From assembly GCA_015179125.1 (NCBI GenBank), contig WHVA01000313.1:62001-126000 (forward strand): a stretch of 64,000 bases of DNA. The letters run 5' to 3'. Under the pieces are notes generated by a model that made no database searches, was not told where the DNA came from, and worked only from the letters and a program-made list of their open reading frames with translations. Below are positions 45,832 through 57,589 of the stretch, in pieces. The position numbers and the translations under genes were made by a program. Positions within the stretch are counted from its first letter, which is position 1, and the number at the start of each line of letters is the position of its first letter. This stretch comes from Gautieria morchelliformis. Taxonomy: Eukaryota; Basidiomycota; Agaricomycetes; Gomphales; Gomphaceae.

Positions 45832-45964
45832 TAGTGATCTTGGGGATCCTGAATTTTGACAATGGGGTTATATTGATGTGCCAGCTGATCCTCCGGTGAC
45901 ACTCTCACAGAACCAGAAACAATACCAAAATCAGAAATGGGGGAAGACCCAAAGTGCCAGTTGG

Positions 45965-46850
45965 GTAGCATGTCCTCACACATAACATGTCCTCACAGGT
46001 AGTGTGTCCCCACACATAACCTGTCCTCACAGGTAGCATGTCCCCCTATGTAACGTGTCCCCACCGGTAGTGTGTCCCCCCACGTAACGTGTCCCCACCA
46101 TTAGCGTGTCCCCCCACGTAACGTGTCCCCACCGGTAGCGTGTCCCCCCACGTAACGTGTCCCCACTGGTAGCGTGTCCCCACCGGTAGTGTGTCCCCAC
46201 CGGTAGCGTGTCCTCACATGTAATGCGTCCCCACTGGTAGCGTGTCCTCACATGTAACGTGTCCCCACACGTAATGTGTCCTCACACATAACGTGTCCCC
46301 ACAGGTAGCGTGTCCTCACAGGTAGGGTGTCCCCACATGTAACGTGTCCTCACACGTAATGTGTCCTCACAGGTAGCATGTCCCCACACGTAACGTGTCC
46401 CCACACATAACTCCCCACACATAACATGTCCCACACGTAACGTGTCCTCACATGTAACATGTCCTTACATGTAACGTGTCCCCACAGGTAGCGTGTCCTC
46501 ACACGTAACATGTCCTCACAGGTAACATGTCCCCACAGGTAGTGTGTCCTCACACGTAACGTGTCCTCACAGGTAGTGTGTCCCCGCACGTAACGTGTCC
46601 TCACAGGTAGTGTGTCCCCACACGTAACGTGTCCTCAAAGGTAGCATGTCCTCACACGTAACGTGTCCTCACAGGTAGCATGTCCCCCCAGGTAGCGTGT
46701 CCTCACAGGTAACGTGTCCTCACGGGTAGCGTGTCCCCACAGGTAGTGTGTCCCCACACGTAACGTGTCCTCACAGGTAGCGTGTCCTCGCACGTAACGT
46801 GTCCCCACAGGTAGCGTGTCCTCAAACATGTCCTCACACATATCAGGGAC
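45965..46850 (-). repeat. 17-bp minisatellite (A element, left)
   Basis: About 50 units of 17 bp, alternating forms GGACACGTTACGTGTG and GGACACGCTACCTGTG on the minus strand. Translation gives a 17-residue period. CpG-bearing units are common, unlike the older 21-bp arrays on this arm. Confidence 0.85.
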
Positions 46851-47738
46851 ATGTATCAGTATCTATTTATATAGACATACATAAAATAGCAAAAGAAACC
46901 ACATTTAAGCAGCTGTTGTCATTAATTTTAGCAAAGCCTGGATGATTTATTGATATCTACCTTTTGAAAAAATGTCAAAAAATGTACAGTACATTTACCC
47001 TGAAGCTGGTATTAATTTTAGCAAAGTCAGGATGATTCATTGATATATATATTTATTTTTCAAAAAAAGATAAAAAAAAACACACTACATTAAAACAGAT
47101 GTTATTATCAACTTGAGCAAAGTCAGTATAAGTTATTGATATCCATTTGCGAAAAAATGTCAAAAAAATTTACAGGATAGTTAAGGTGGCTGAGGTTAGC
47201 CAGGTAGATTTATTGATGTCTATTTGGGAAAAAATATCGAAAAATGTACAGGATATGTAAGTTGGCTATTGTTAAGGTTAGCAAGTTAGGTTTATTGATA
47301 TGTATTTGCGAAAAAATATCAAAAAAATATACAGGACATTGAAGCAGAAGCTGGTGTCAATTCACAGCCAGAGAAGCCCAGAGACACCCAGAGACACACA
47401 CAAAGACACCCAGAGCCCAGCCAAAGCAATAGCAAGCCCACCAGTACAGCCAGAACACAGGAAGACACCAGTGGGGAGTGCGGTTCTGCAGCATCACTCT
47501 CTTTATACCAAGCGAAGGGTCGTGCACGGACCACCCTCGCGTATGGTCGCGACGAAGGCGAACCGGTCACGTGACCTGGGACGCTGCTGCGCAGCGTCAA
47601 TGGTCTGGCCTGGGCCAGGGGCCTAGGGCTCGCGGCTGCGCCGCTCGCTCCGCTGACCTAAATATTACGTAATATTATTTGTAATATTATTAGTCAGCCT
47701 CGACGCCCACAACCCACTGAGCGCGTTTAACTCTTAGA

Positions 47739-50700
47739 CTAGGTGGATACCCGCGCTTCGCGCGGGGGTGCAAGTCAAACGCCTCGGTAAGGTCAAACAC
47801 ATCAGCAAAGTCAAACACCTTGGGTAAATCAAACTTGGGATAAGTCAAACACATTCAGATAAGTAAAATGCATCTTATTGATTAAAAGTAGCTCTAAGTA
47901 ACACATTGAGGTAGGTAATGTTATGACCATGCTGCTTGACCAACTCTGGTACCTCTGCACCTCCTCTGACTCTATTCCGCAATGTCCACACTTCGACCTT
48001 TTGATCTCCTTGTTCTTTCCTATTCACATACTTCCCCTTATGACTCTATTCACCAGCCTTCCTTACTTAACCCTTAACATAGCAATTCCGGAGCATCAGG
48101 AGTTCCATTTGTTCCGCTATCAATTCCCTAGGTGGGCACCCACACTTTGCATGGGGGTGCAAGTCAAATGCATCGGTAAGGTCAAACGCATTGGGTGAAT
48201 CAAACTTGGGATAAGTCAAACACATTCGGATAAGAAAATTTCATTCAGATAAGTAAAACCCTTCTTATTGATTGAAAGTAGCTCTAAATAACACATCAAG
48301 GTAGGTAATGTTATGACCATGCTCAACCAACTCCGGTACCCCTGCACCTCTGACTCTATTCCACAATGTCTGCACTTCAACCTTGTGATCCCCTTGTTCT
48401 TCACATATTTCCCCTAATGACTCTTTTCACCAGCATTCCATACTTGACCCTCAGCACAGCAAGTCCAGAGCGTCAGGAGTTCCATTTGTTCCGCTACCAA
48501 TTAGACCCTTGGTCTTTTGCCTATTGTTCTTAGTTCTACACTGCACCCCCTTGTAGTTCCTCTTGTTTCGCATTAGGTACTTCTTTTCTAGTTACTTGCA
48601 CTGGAATTGCTTACCTCTACCTTCTGACATGTTGTCTCAGCTCTTTGTATAAAACCCAGTCATGTGTGCCTCTGTTCAGCAATCAGATAATCGACTTTGA
48701 TATGTCACTCCCTTTGCACTGTCTCCGGTTATTAGACCTGCAAGGCCTCTGTCTCTCTGACCTCCGTCTTCCAACTTGATTTCTCATATCCAACTTAACT
48801 CAATTCTTGAACCCTTACTACTTCAGTTACAATACTCAACCTCTTCCAACTTCCAATCTCAGATCTCCAGAATACTTAGGATGATAGTTGGGGGTGCAAC
48901 ATATAAGTTGGAGCTGCAGTCCTTTTAGATCCAAACCTGATACATAACAGGTAATGACTCTACACATTTCTCCCATGTCTCATGTCCCCTACCTCACATG
49001 TAGTGTGTCCTTGCCTGTAGTGTGTCATCACACTTTATCTGTCCTCACACGTATTGCATCCTCACATGTGGCATGTCCCCACACGTAGTGTGTCCCAAAG
49101 CATAGTGTGCGTAGTGTGTCTCCACATGTAGCATGTCTCCATATGTAGTGTGTCCCCACATGCAGTACAGTGTGCATGGCATGTCCCTCAAGTATTTTGT
49201 GTGTAGCATGTCCCTGGTTTGTAGCATGTGCCCAAACATAGTGTGTCCCTAAATTATAGCATGTGTGTCCCCCATGCATAGCGTGTCCACATGTGTAGCA
49301 TGTCCCTGCATGTAGTGTGTGTAGCGTCTCCCTCAAGTATAGTGTGCAAAGTGTGTCCCCAATGCATAACATGTCCCCCAAGTATAGTGTGCATAGCATG
49401 TCCTTTGTTTGTAGCGTGTCCCCCAAGTATAGCTTGTGTAGAATGTCCCTTGTTTGTAGTGTTTTCCCCTGTAGTGTGTCCCTTGTTTGTACCATGTCCC
49501 CCAAGCATAGTGTGTCCCCACATATAGTGTGCACATCCCCATGCATAGCATGTGTGTCCCCATGCATAACATGCGTGTCTCCACGCATAACATGAGTGTC
49601 CCCAAGTATAGTGTGTGTGTCTCCACGCATAACATGGGTGTCCCCAAGCATAGTGTGCGTGTCCCCAAGCATAGTGTGCGTGTCCCCACACATAACATGC
49701 ATGTCTCCATGCATAGCGTGCGTGTCCCCAAGCATAGTGTGCGTGTCCCCACGCATAACATGAGTGTCTCCATGCATACCATGAGTGTCTCCACACATAG
49801 CATGCATGTCCCCAAGCATAGCGTGTGTGTCGCATCCCATGCATGTCTCCACGCATATGCGTGTCCCCATGCATAGTGTGTGTAGCATGCCCCTCAAGTA
49901 TAGCATGCATAGCATGTCCCAATGGCATGTGTAGCATATCCCCAAGGGCCTCAAAGTGAAGCAAGCAGAAGCTGTTACTACTTATTAACTTTTAGCAAGC
50001 TCAGGGACATGTATCAATATCTATTTTGTGACATATACAGACATAAATAAAATAGTCAAGGAATCTATATTTAAGCAGCTCCTGTCATTAATTTTTAGCA
50101 AAGTCAGGATTATCTATTTTTCGAAAAAATGTCAAGAAAATGTCCAGTACATGTAAGCTGAAGCTGTTATTAATTTTAACAAAGTTAGGATTATCTATTT
50201 TTCGAAAAATGTCAAGAAAATGCACTGTACATTTAACCTGGAGCTGTTGTCAATTTTCACAAAGTCAGGATAATTTATTGATATCTATTTGCGAAAAAAT
50301 GTCAAAAAAGTACAGTACATTGAAGCAGAAGCTGTGATTAATGCCCAGCCAAAGCCAGAGAAGCCCAGAGACTGACAGAGAAACCCAGAGCCCAGCCAAA
50401 GCCATAGTAAGCCAGCCACCAGTATAGCCAGAGAGGAGTGGCTGGTAAGCAGCTTTACAGTAAATAAAACAATAAAACAAACCACATTTAAAAGCAGAAT
50501 CTCATTAATTTTAGAGGGAACTTATTGATGTCTATTTTCGAAAAAAACCTGAAAAATATTGATATTAAAATACTTTTTTTTCAGCAGTCTTTGGATTTTA
50601 TTTAAATCTATTTTCGAAAAAAAATAACAAAAATATAAAGCACATGTGAATGCAATATGATAAAAAAAAAGGAACCAATAAAATTATAAACACAAATCAA

Positions 50701-51209
50701 ATAAAATATATTGGAATGCATTAAAAAAGAGATATTACTTACCAATAGATAGCCAGCCAAGCCAATAGATAGTCAGCCAACCAAAGCCATAGACAGCCAG
50801 CCAGCTAAAGGAGGTGACAGCAGACAGAGCTGACAGCAGACAGCACCCAGATCAGACAGAGAACAGAGCAGACAGCGGACAGAGCACAGAGCAGACAGCA
50901 CAGAGCACAGAGCACAGGGCACAGAGCACATAGCGGACAGCAGACAGAGGAATCACCGGTTGGGCAGGTTCCTGGCGTTATGTCCTTACCGTTCGGCCTT
51001 TATACCGTGCGCGCGTGTCGTGCACGGACCACACTCGCGTATGCGCGCTCTGGTCGCGAACGGGTCACGTGACCACTGCGCAGCGTTCTCTCGTGGCTAC
51101 GCCGCTCGCGCGCTCCGCTGACAAACTAATGACCAAGCATTGGTCAGCATTTGTCAGCGCGCCCACAACCTCCCACCTAGGCGCTTTCATATAGTGTAAT
51201 ATCAATGAA
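47739..51209 (-). mobile_element. B-type non-autonomous Helitron (left arm, innermost)
   Basis: It starts on the minus strand with TTACACTATATGAAAG at 51209. It then has GGTCACGTGACC (51063-51074), TATAAAGG (near 51000), a CT-rich leader, the module region (50.74-49.99 kb) and a 21-bp minisatellite. Two 3' ends lie about 390 bp apart, at 48128 (decayed hairpin) and 47739 (intact). Its layout mirrors the 56.36-60.18 kb element. The 5' end lacks the usual TC. Confidence 0.75.
48990..49945 (-). repeat. 21-bp minisatellite (B element, left inner)
   Basis: About 45 units of 21 bp of the same family as at 42.9 kb. Two long frames of 308 and 236 codons cross it on the minus strand and others on the plus strand, all made of heptad repeats such as GDTHAM(R/L). 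Confidence 0.82.
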
Positions 51210-51404
51210 TTATCCTGACTATGCTAAAATTAATACCAGCTTCAGGTTAAATGTACTGTACATTTTTGACATTTTTTCAAAAGGTAGATATCAATAAATT
51301 ATCCAGGCTTTGCTAAAATTAATGACAGCAGCTGCTTAAATGTGGTTTCTTTTGCTATTTTATTTATGTCTATATAAATAGATACTGATACATGTCCCTG
51401 ATAT

Positions 51405-51785
51405 GTGTGAGGACATGTTACGTGTGAGGACACGCTACCTGTGGGGACACATTACATGAGAGGACACGTTTGAGGACACGCTACCTGTGGGGACACGTTA
51501 CGTGCGAGGACACGCTACCTGTGAGGACACGTTACGTGTGGGGACACGCTACCTGTGAGGACACGCTACCTGTGGGGACATGTTACGTGTGGGGACACAC
51601 TACCTGTGAGGACACATTAAGTGTGAGGACACGCTACCTGTGAGGACACGTTACACGCTACCTGTAAGGACACATTACATGTGGGGACACACTACCTGTG
51701 AGGACATGCTACCTGTGAGGACATGCTACCTGTGAGGACACGCTACCTGTGAGGACACGTTACATGTGAGGACATGCTATCCAAC
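51405..51785 (+). repeat. 17-bp minisatellite (A element, centre)
   Basis: About 22 units of the GGACACG(T/C)TAC family in the opposite orientation to the left-arm array. Confidence 0.85.
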
Positions 51786-51912
51786 TGCACTTTGCGTCTT
51801 CCCCCATTTCTGATTTTGGTATTGTTTCTGGTTCTGTGAGAGTGTCACCGGAGGATCAGCTGGTATATCGATATAACCACATTGTCAACATTCAGGATCC
51901 CCAAGATCACTA

Positions 51913-52113
51913 TTGGATCTATTTCACAATGCACAAGCTTTGAAACCTGTGGATTATGACAATAGGCGCAATCTTATAATCTCTAATGATTCAGTCAAGA
52001 CCATTACCACTTTCATGTCTACAGTTGCTGGGAAGGCCATCCCAGAGGTCAAGAGGGAGGTCTGCATGTTCAGCTGTTCCAGGGGGGCATACATGATTCA
52101 TGATAATATATGA
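51913..52113 (+). CDS. Conserved 66-codon frame in A Helitron, copy 2
   Basis: The same frame as at 45631, with changes such as Asp to Asn and Gly to Ser (CMFSCSRGAYMIHDNI). It is the most diverged of the three copies, yet still open. Confidence 0.4.
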   Translation: MDLFHNAQALKPVDYDNRRNLIISNDSVKTITTFMSTVAGKAIPEVKREVCMFSCSRGAYMIHDNI

Positions 52114-52234
52114 ACAGGGATATAATTTGCATGATGCTTTTTATTTGCCACAATGCACTTGACCTTACTGATGCGTTTGACCTTACCGAGGTGTTTGACC
52201 TACACCCCCGTGCGAAGCGCGGGTACCCACCTAG

Positions 52235-54666
52235 TTACACTATATGAAAGCGCCTCGGTGGGTTGTGGGCGTCGAGCTTATGTCAGGTTTTAGGTCAGCC
52301 TTAGTCAGCTGATGCGAGCGGCGCAGCCACGAGCCAAGAACGCTGCGCAGCATGGTCACGTGACCGTTTGTGTTCCAAATTAGGTCAGCGGCGAGCGGCG
52401 CAGCCGCGAGAGAACGCTGCGCAGTGGTCACGTGACCCGTTCGCGACCAGAGCGCGCATACGTGAGTGTGGTCCGTGCACGACACGCGCGCACGGTATAA
52501 AGGCCGAACGGTAAGGACGTAATGCCAGGAACCTGCCCAACCGGCGATTCCTCTGTCTGCTGTCTGCTATGTGCTCTGTCTGCTCTGTGCTCTGTGCTCT
52601 GTGCTGTCTGCTCTGTGCTCTGTCCGCTGTCTGCTCTGTGCTCTGTCTGCTCTGGGTGCTGTCTGCTGTCTCCTCTGTCTGCTGTCTCCTCCTTTAGCTG
52701 GCTGCCTGTCTATTGCTTGGCTGGCTTTCTATTGGTAGGTAATATGTTTTGTTTAATGCATTGCCATGTATTTTATTTTATTTGTGTTTGTAATTTTATT
52801 AGTTCTTTTTTTTTTTCATCATAGTATTGTCACATGTGCATTATATTTTGGTGATTTTTTTTGAAAATAGATTTAAATACCATCCAAAGACTGCTGAAAA
52901 AAATGTATTTTAATATCAATATTTTTCAGGTTTTTTTTTGAAAATAGACATCAATAAGTTCCCTCTAAAATTAATGAGATTCTGCTTTTAAATGTGGTTT
53001 GTTTTATTGTTTTATTTACTGTAAAGCCACTTACCAGCCACTCCTCTCTGGCTATACTGGTGGCTGGCTTACTATGGCTTTGGCTGGGCTCTGGGTTTCT
53101 CTGTCAGTCTCAGGGCTTCTCTGGCTTTGGCTGGGCATTAATAACAGCCTCTGCTTCAATGTACTGTACTTTTTTGACATTTTTTCGCAGATAGATGTCA
53201 ATAAATTATCTTGACTTTGTAAAAATTGTCAGCTTAAATGTACAGTGCATTTTTTTGACATTTTTCAAAAATAGATAATCTTGACTCTGCTAAAATTAAT
53301 AACAACTTCAGCTTAAATGTACTGGACACTTATTTTGACATTTTTTGAAAAATAGATAATCCTGACTTTGCTAAAATTAATGACAGCAGCTGCTTAAATA
53401 TGGCTTCCTTTACTATTTTATTTATGTCTGTATATGTCACAAAATAGATATTGATACATGTCCCTGAGTTTGCGAAAAGTTAATGATAAGTAACAGCCCC
53501 TGCTCGCTTCACTTTGAAGCCCTTGGGGATATGCTACATATGCCTTTGGGACATGCTATGCATGCTATACTTGAGGGGCATGCTACACACACTAACATGC
53601 ATGCTATGCATGGGGACACACATGCTATGCGTGGAGACACGCATGTTATGCGTGGGGACAAGCATGTTATGCATGGGGACAAGCATGCTATGCATGGGGA
53701 CAAGCATGCTATGCATGGGGATGTGCACACTATATGTGGGGACACACTATGCTTGGGGGACATGGTACAAACAAGGGACACACTACAGGGGAATACACTA
53801 CAAACACGGGACATTCTACACATGCTATACTTGGGGGACACGCTACAAACAAAGGACATGCTATGCACACTATACTTGGGGGACATGTTATGCATTGGGG
53901 AGACACTTTGCACACTATACTTGAGGGGGATGCTACACACACTACATGGAGGGACATGCTACACATGTGGACACGCTATGCATGGGGGACACACATGCTA
54001 TAATTTAGGGACATGCTATGTTTGGGGACATGCTACAAACCAGGGACATGCTATGCATGTCGGACACGCCATGCACACTGTACTTGGGGATATGCAACAT
54101 GTGGAGACACACTATGCATGGAGGACATGCTACGCACACTATACTTGGGGACATGTTATATGTGGGCCAGGGACACAATAAGCATGCTATATTCGAGGCT
54201 ATGCATGCAAGAGGAACTACAAGGGGGTGCCAGGTAGAACTAAGAACAATCAATAGGCAAAAGAACAAGGGGAATGTGGGTCTAATTGATAGTGGAACAA
54301 ATGGATCACCTGATGCTCCGGACTTGCTATGCTAAGGGTCAAGTAGGGAAGGTTGGTGAATAGAGCCAAAAGGGGAAGTATGTGAATAGTAATGAACAAG
54401 GGGATCAAAAGGTCAAAGTGTGGACGTTGTGGAATAGAGCCAGAGGAGGCATGGAGGTACCAGAGTTGGTCGAGCAGCATGGTCATAACATTACCTACCT
54501 TCAATCAATAAGATGTGTTTTACTTATCTGAATGAAATTTTCTTATCCGAATGTGTTTGACTTATCCCAAGTTTGATTTACCCAAGGTGTTTGACCTTGC
54601 TGATGCGTTTGACCTTACCGAGGCATTTGACTTGCACCCCCGCGCGAAGCGCGGGTATCCACCTAG
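52235..54666 (+). mobile_element. B-type non-autonomous Helitron (right arm, inner)
   Basis: A 2.4-kb element starting TTACACTATATG straight after CTAG. It has two GGTCACGTGACC palindromes (52354-52365 and 52426-52437), TATAAAGG near 52495, a leader rich in CTCTGTCTGCT repeats ending in a GTAGGT donor near 52735, modules (52.74-53.47 kb), a short 21-bp minisatellite, and a single 3' end at 54663-54666. Confidence 0.8.
53530..54175 (+). repeat. 21-bp minisatellite (B element, right inner)
   Basis: About 30 units of 21 bp, decayed toward TG/CA forms. An inverted counterpart of the left-arm arrays. Confidence 0.8.
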
Positions 54667-55529
54667 TCTAAGAGTAAAACGCGGGGGGTGGGTGGTTGTG
54701 GGCCCGCTGACAAATAATGTGACAAATAATATTACGTAAAAATTATGTCAGCAGAGCGAGCGGCGCAGCCGCGAGCCCAGGCCAGACCATTGACGCTGCG
54801 CAGCAGCGTGCCAGGTCACGTGACCGGTTCGCGTTCGTCGCGACCATATGCGAGGGTGGTCCGTGCACGACCCTTCGCTCAGTATAAAGAGAGCGATGCT
54901 GCAGCACCACACTCCCCACTGGTGTCTTCCTGTGTTCTGGCTGTACTGGTGGGCTTACTATTGCTTTGGCTGGGCTCTGGGTGTCTTTGTGTGTGTCTCT
55001 GGGTGTCTCTGGGCTTCTCTGGGCTTCTCTGCCTTTGGCTGTGAAGTGACACCAGCTTCTGCTTCAATGGCCTGTATATTTTTTCAATATTTTTCGCACA
55101 TAGCTATCAATAAACCTAACTTGCTAACCTTAACAATAGCCAACTTACATATCCTGTACATTTTTCAATATTTTTTCGCAAATAGACATCAATAAATGCA
55201 ACTTGCTAACCTCAATAACAGCCAATTTAAATATCCTTTACATTTTTTTGACATTTCTTCGCAAATGGATATCAATAACTTCTTTGCTCAAGTTAGTAAC
55301 AACTTCTGTTTTAATGTAGTGTGTTTTTTTATATCTTTTGTTGAAAAATAAGTATAGATATCAATGAATTATCCTGACTTTGCTAAAATTAATACCAGCG
55401 GTTAGATATCAATAAATTATCCAGGCTTTGCTAAAATTAATGACAACAGCTGCTTAAATGTGGTTTCTTTTGCTATTTTATTTATGTCTATATATGTCAC
55501 AAAATAGATACTGATACATGTCCCTGATA

Positions 55530-55885
55530 TGTGTGAGGACACGCTACCTGTGGGGACACATTACATGTGAGGACACGTTATGTGTGAGGACACACTACCT
55601 GTGAGGACACGTTACGTGTGAGGACACGCTAACAGTGGGGACAGGCTACCGGTGGGGACACGTTACGTGTGGGGACATGCTACCTGTGAGGATAGGCTAC
55701 CTGTGGGGACAGGCTACCTGTGGGGACACGTTACGTGTGGGGACATGCTACCTGTGAGGACACGTTACATGTGGGGACACGCTACCTGTGAGGACACGTT
55801 ACATGTGGGGACACGCTACCTGTGAGGACACGTTACGTGTGGGGACACGCTACCTGTGAGGACACGTTACGTGTGAGGACATCTA
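55530..55885 (+). repeat. 17-bp minisatellite (A element, right)
   Basis: About 20 units with well-preserved CpG, suggesting a younger or less methylated array. Confidence 0.85.
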
Positions 55886-56018
55886 TCCAACTGCACTTTG
55901 GGTCTTCCCCCATTTCTGATTTTGGTATTGTTTCTGGTTCTGTGAGAGTGTCACCAGAGGATCAGCTGGCATATCAATATAACCACATTGTCAAAATTCT
56001 GGATCCCCAAGATCACTA

Positions 56019-56219
56019 TTGGATCTATTTCACAATGCACAAGCTTTGAAACCTGTGGATTATGACAATGGGCGCAATCTTATAATCTCTGATGATTCAG
56101 TCAAGACTATTACCACTTTCATGTCTAGAGTCGCTGGGAGGCCCATCCCAGAGGTCGAGAGAGAGCTCTGCATGTTCGGCTGTTCCATGGGTGCATACAT
56201 GATTCATGATACTATATGA
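56019..56219 (+). CDS. Conserved 66-codon frame in A Helitron, copy 3
   Basis: Closest to copy 1 (DYDNGRNLIISDDSVKTITTF). A second short frame ending FTMHKL overlaps just upstream in all three copies. Confidence 0.42.
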   Translation: MDLFHNAQALKPVDYDNGRNLIISDDSVKTITTFMSRVAGRPIPEVERELCMFGCSMGAYMIHDTI

Positions 56220-57228
56220 TCAGGGATATATTTTGCATGATCCTATTTACCCCAATGCACTTGACCTTACTGATTCACTTGACCTTACTGATGCATTTGA
56301 CCTTACCAAGGCGCTTGACCTACACCCCCGCGCGAAGCGCGGGTACCCACCTAGTTACACTATATGAAAGCGCCTCGGTGGGTTGTGGGCGTCGAGCTTA
56401 TGTCAGGTTTTAGGTCATCAGTTTGTCAGCGGCACGCGAGCGGCGCAGCCGCGAGCCAAGAACGCTGTGCAGCATGGTCACGTGACCATTTGCGTTCCAA
56501 ATTAGGTCAGCGGCGAGCGGCGCAGCCGCGAGCATAGAACGCTGCGCAGCGGTCACGTGACCCGTTCGCGACCAGAGCGCGCATACGCGAGCGTGGTCCG
56601 TACACGACACGCGCGCGCGGTATAAAGGCCGAAAGGTAAGGAGGGAACGCCAGGAACCTGCCCAACCGCCAATTCCTCTCTCTGCTGTCTGCTGTCTGCT
56701 GTCTGCTGTTTGCTGTCTGCTCTCTCTGGTATCTTCTCCTTTAGCTGGCTGGCTGTCTATTGCTTTGGCTGGCCCGCTGTCTATTGCTTTGGCTGGCTGG
56801 CTATCTATTGGTAGGTAATATCCTTTTTTTAATGCATTGCCATGTGTTTTATTTTATTTGTGTTGGTACTTTTATTGGTTCCTTCTTTTTTCATTATATA
56901 GTATTGTCACATCTGCATTATATTTTTGTCATTTTTTTCAAAAATAGATTTAAATAACATCCAAACACTGCTGAAAAAAATGTATTTTAATATCAATATT
57001 TTTCAGGTTTTTTTCAAAAATAAACATCAATAAGTTTCCTCTAAAATTAATGACAATAGATTCTGCTTTTAAATGTGGGTTGTTTTATTGTTTTATTTAC
57101 TGTAAAGCCACTTACCAGCCACTCCTCTCTGGCAATACTGGTGGCTGGCTTACTATGGCTTTGGCTTGGCTCTGGGTTTCTCTGTCAGTCTCTGGGCTTC
57201 TCTGGCTTTGGCTGGGTATTAATAACAG

Positions 57229-57476
57229 CTTCTGCTTCAATGTACTGTACTTTTTTGACATTTTTTTTGCAAATAGATATCAATAAATTATTTTGTGAAA
57301 ATTGATAACAGCTCCAGGTTAAATGTACAGTGCATTTTTTTGCCATTTTTTGAAAGATAGATAATCCTAAAATTAATACCAGATTCAGCTTGCATGTACT
57401 GGACATTTTCTTGACATTTTTTCGAAAAATAGATAATCCTGACTTTGCTAAAATTAATGACAGCAGCTGCTTAAAT
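57229..57476 (+). repeat. Tandem micro-exon modules in a B leader
   Basis: Four 13-nt blocks end in AAT or CAT: 57229-57241, 57312-57324, 57383-57395 and 57464-57476. They are separated by intron-like segments of 70, 58 and 68 nt with GTAC at the 5' side, a TTTTTTGACATTTTTT tract, CTGAC or CTAAAATTAAT near the end, and CAG at the 3' side. The same modules occur in the other B and A copies (44.2-44.9, 46.9-47.3, 50.0-50.7, 51.2-51.4, 52.9-53.4 and 55.1-55.5 kb). Confidence 0.6.
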
Positions 57477-57589
57477 ATGGTTTCCTTGACTATTTTATTT
57501 ATGTCTGTATATGTCACAAAATAGATATTGATACATGTCCCTGAGTTTGCAAGTAGTAACAGCCTCTGCTTGCTTCACTTTGAGGCCCT

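Larger units (their letters stand above)
45496..47738 (-). mobile_element. A-type non-autonomous Helitron (left arm)
   Basis: A 2.24-kb element with 5' TCTAAGAGTT at 47738 and CTAG at 45496. In minus-strand order: palindrome GGTCACGTGACC, TATAAAG (near 47510), leader, module region (47.34-46.86 kb), 17-bp minisatellite, a conserved 66-codon frame, and the hairpin end. It shares leader and tail with the A copies on the right arm. No transposase is present. Confidence 0.82.
51210..52234 (+). mobile_element. 3' half of an A-type Helitron (right arm, innermost)
   Basis: Plus-strand A sequence beginning inside the module region and running through a 17-bp minisatellite, the 66-codon frame and the hairpin to CTAG at 52231-52234. 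The 5' half is missing; it abuts the start of the minus-strand B element, forming the turning point of the two arms. Confidence 0.78.
54667..56354 (+). mobile_element. A-type non-autonomous Helitron (right arm)
   Basis: A complete short A element of 1.69 kb: TCTAAGAGTAAAACGCG at the 5' end, GGTCACGTGACC near 54813, TATAAAG near 54890, leader and modules (55.06-55.50 kb), 17-bp minisatellite, 66-codon frame, hairpin and CTAG at 56351-56354. It joins B elements on both sides with no spacer. Confidence 0.83.

Noticed and set aside
45965-46850. CRISPR-like array
   Set aside because: Regular repeats are present but there are no unique spacers, the period is 17 bp, and the organism is a eukaryote; it is a minisatellite.
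48990-49960. Long minus-strand frames of 308 and 236 codons as genes
   Set aside because: They consist almost wholly of heptad repeats from the 21-bp minisatellite, are open in several frames at once, and have no non-repeat domain.
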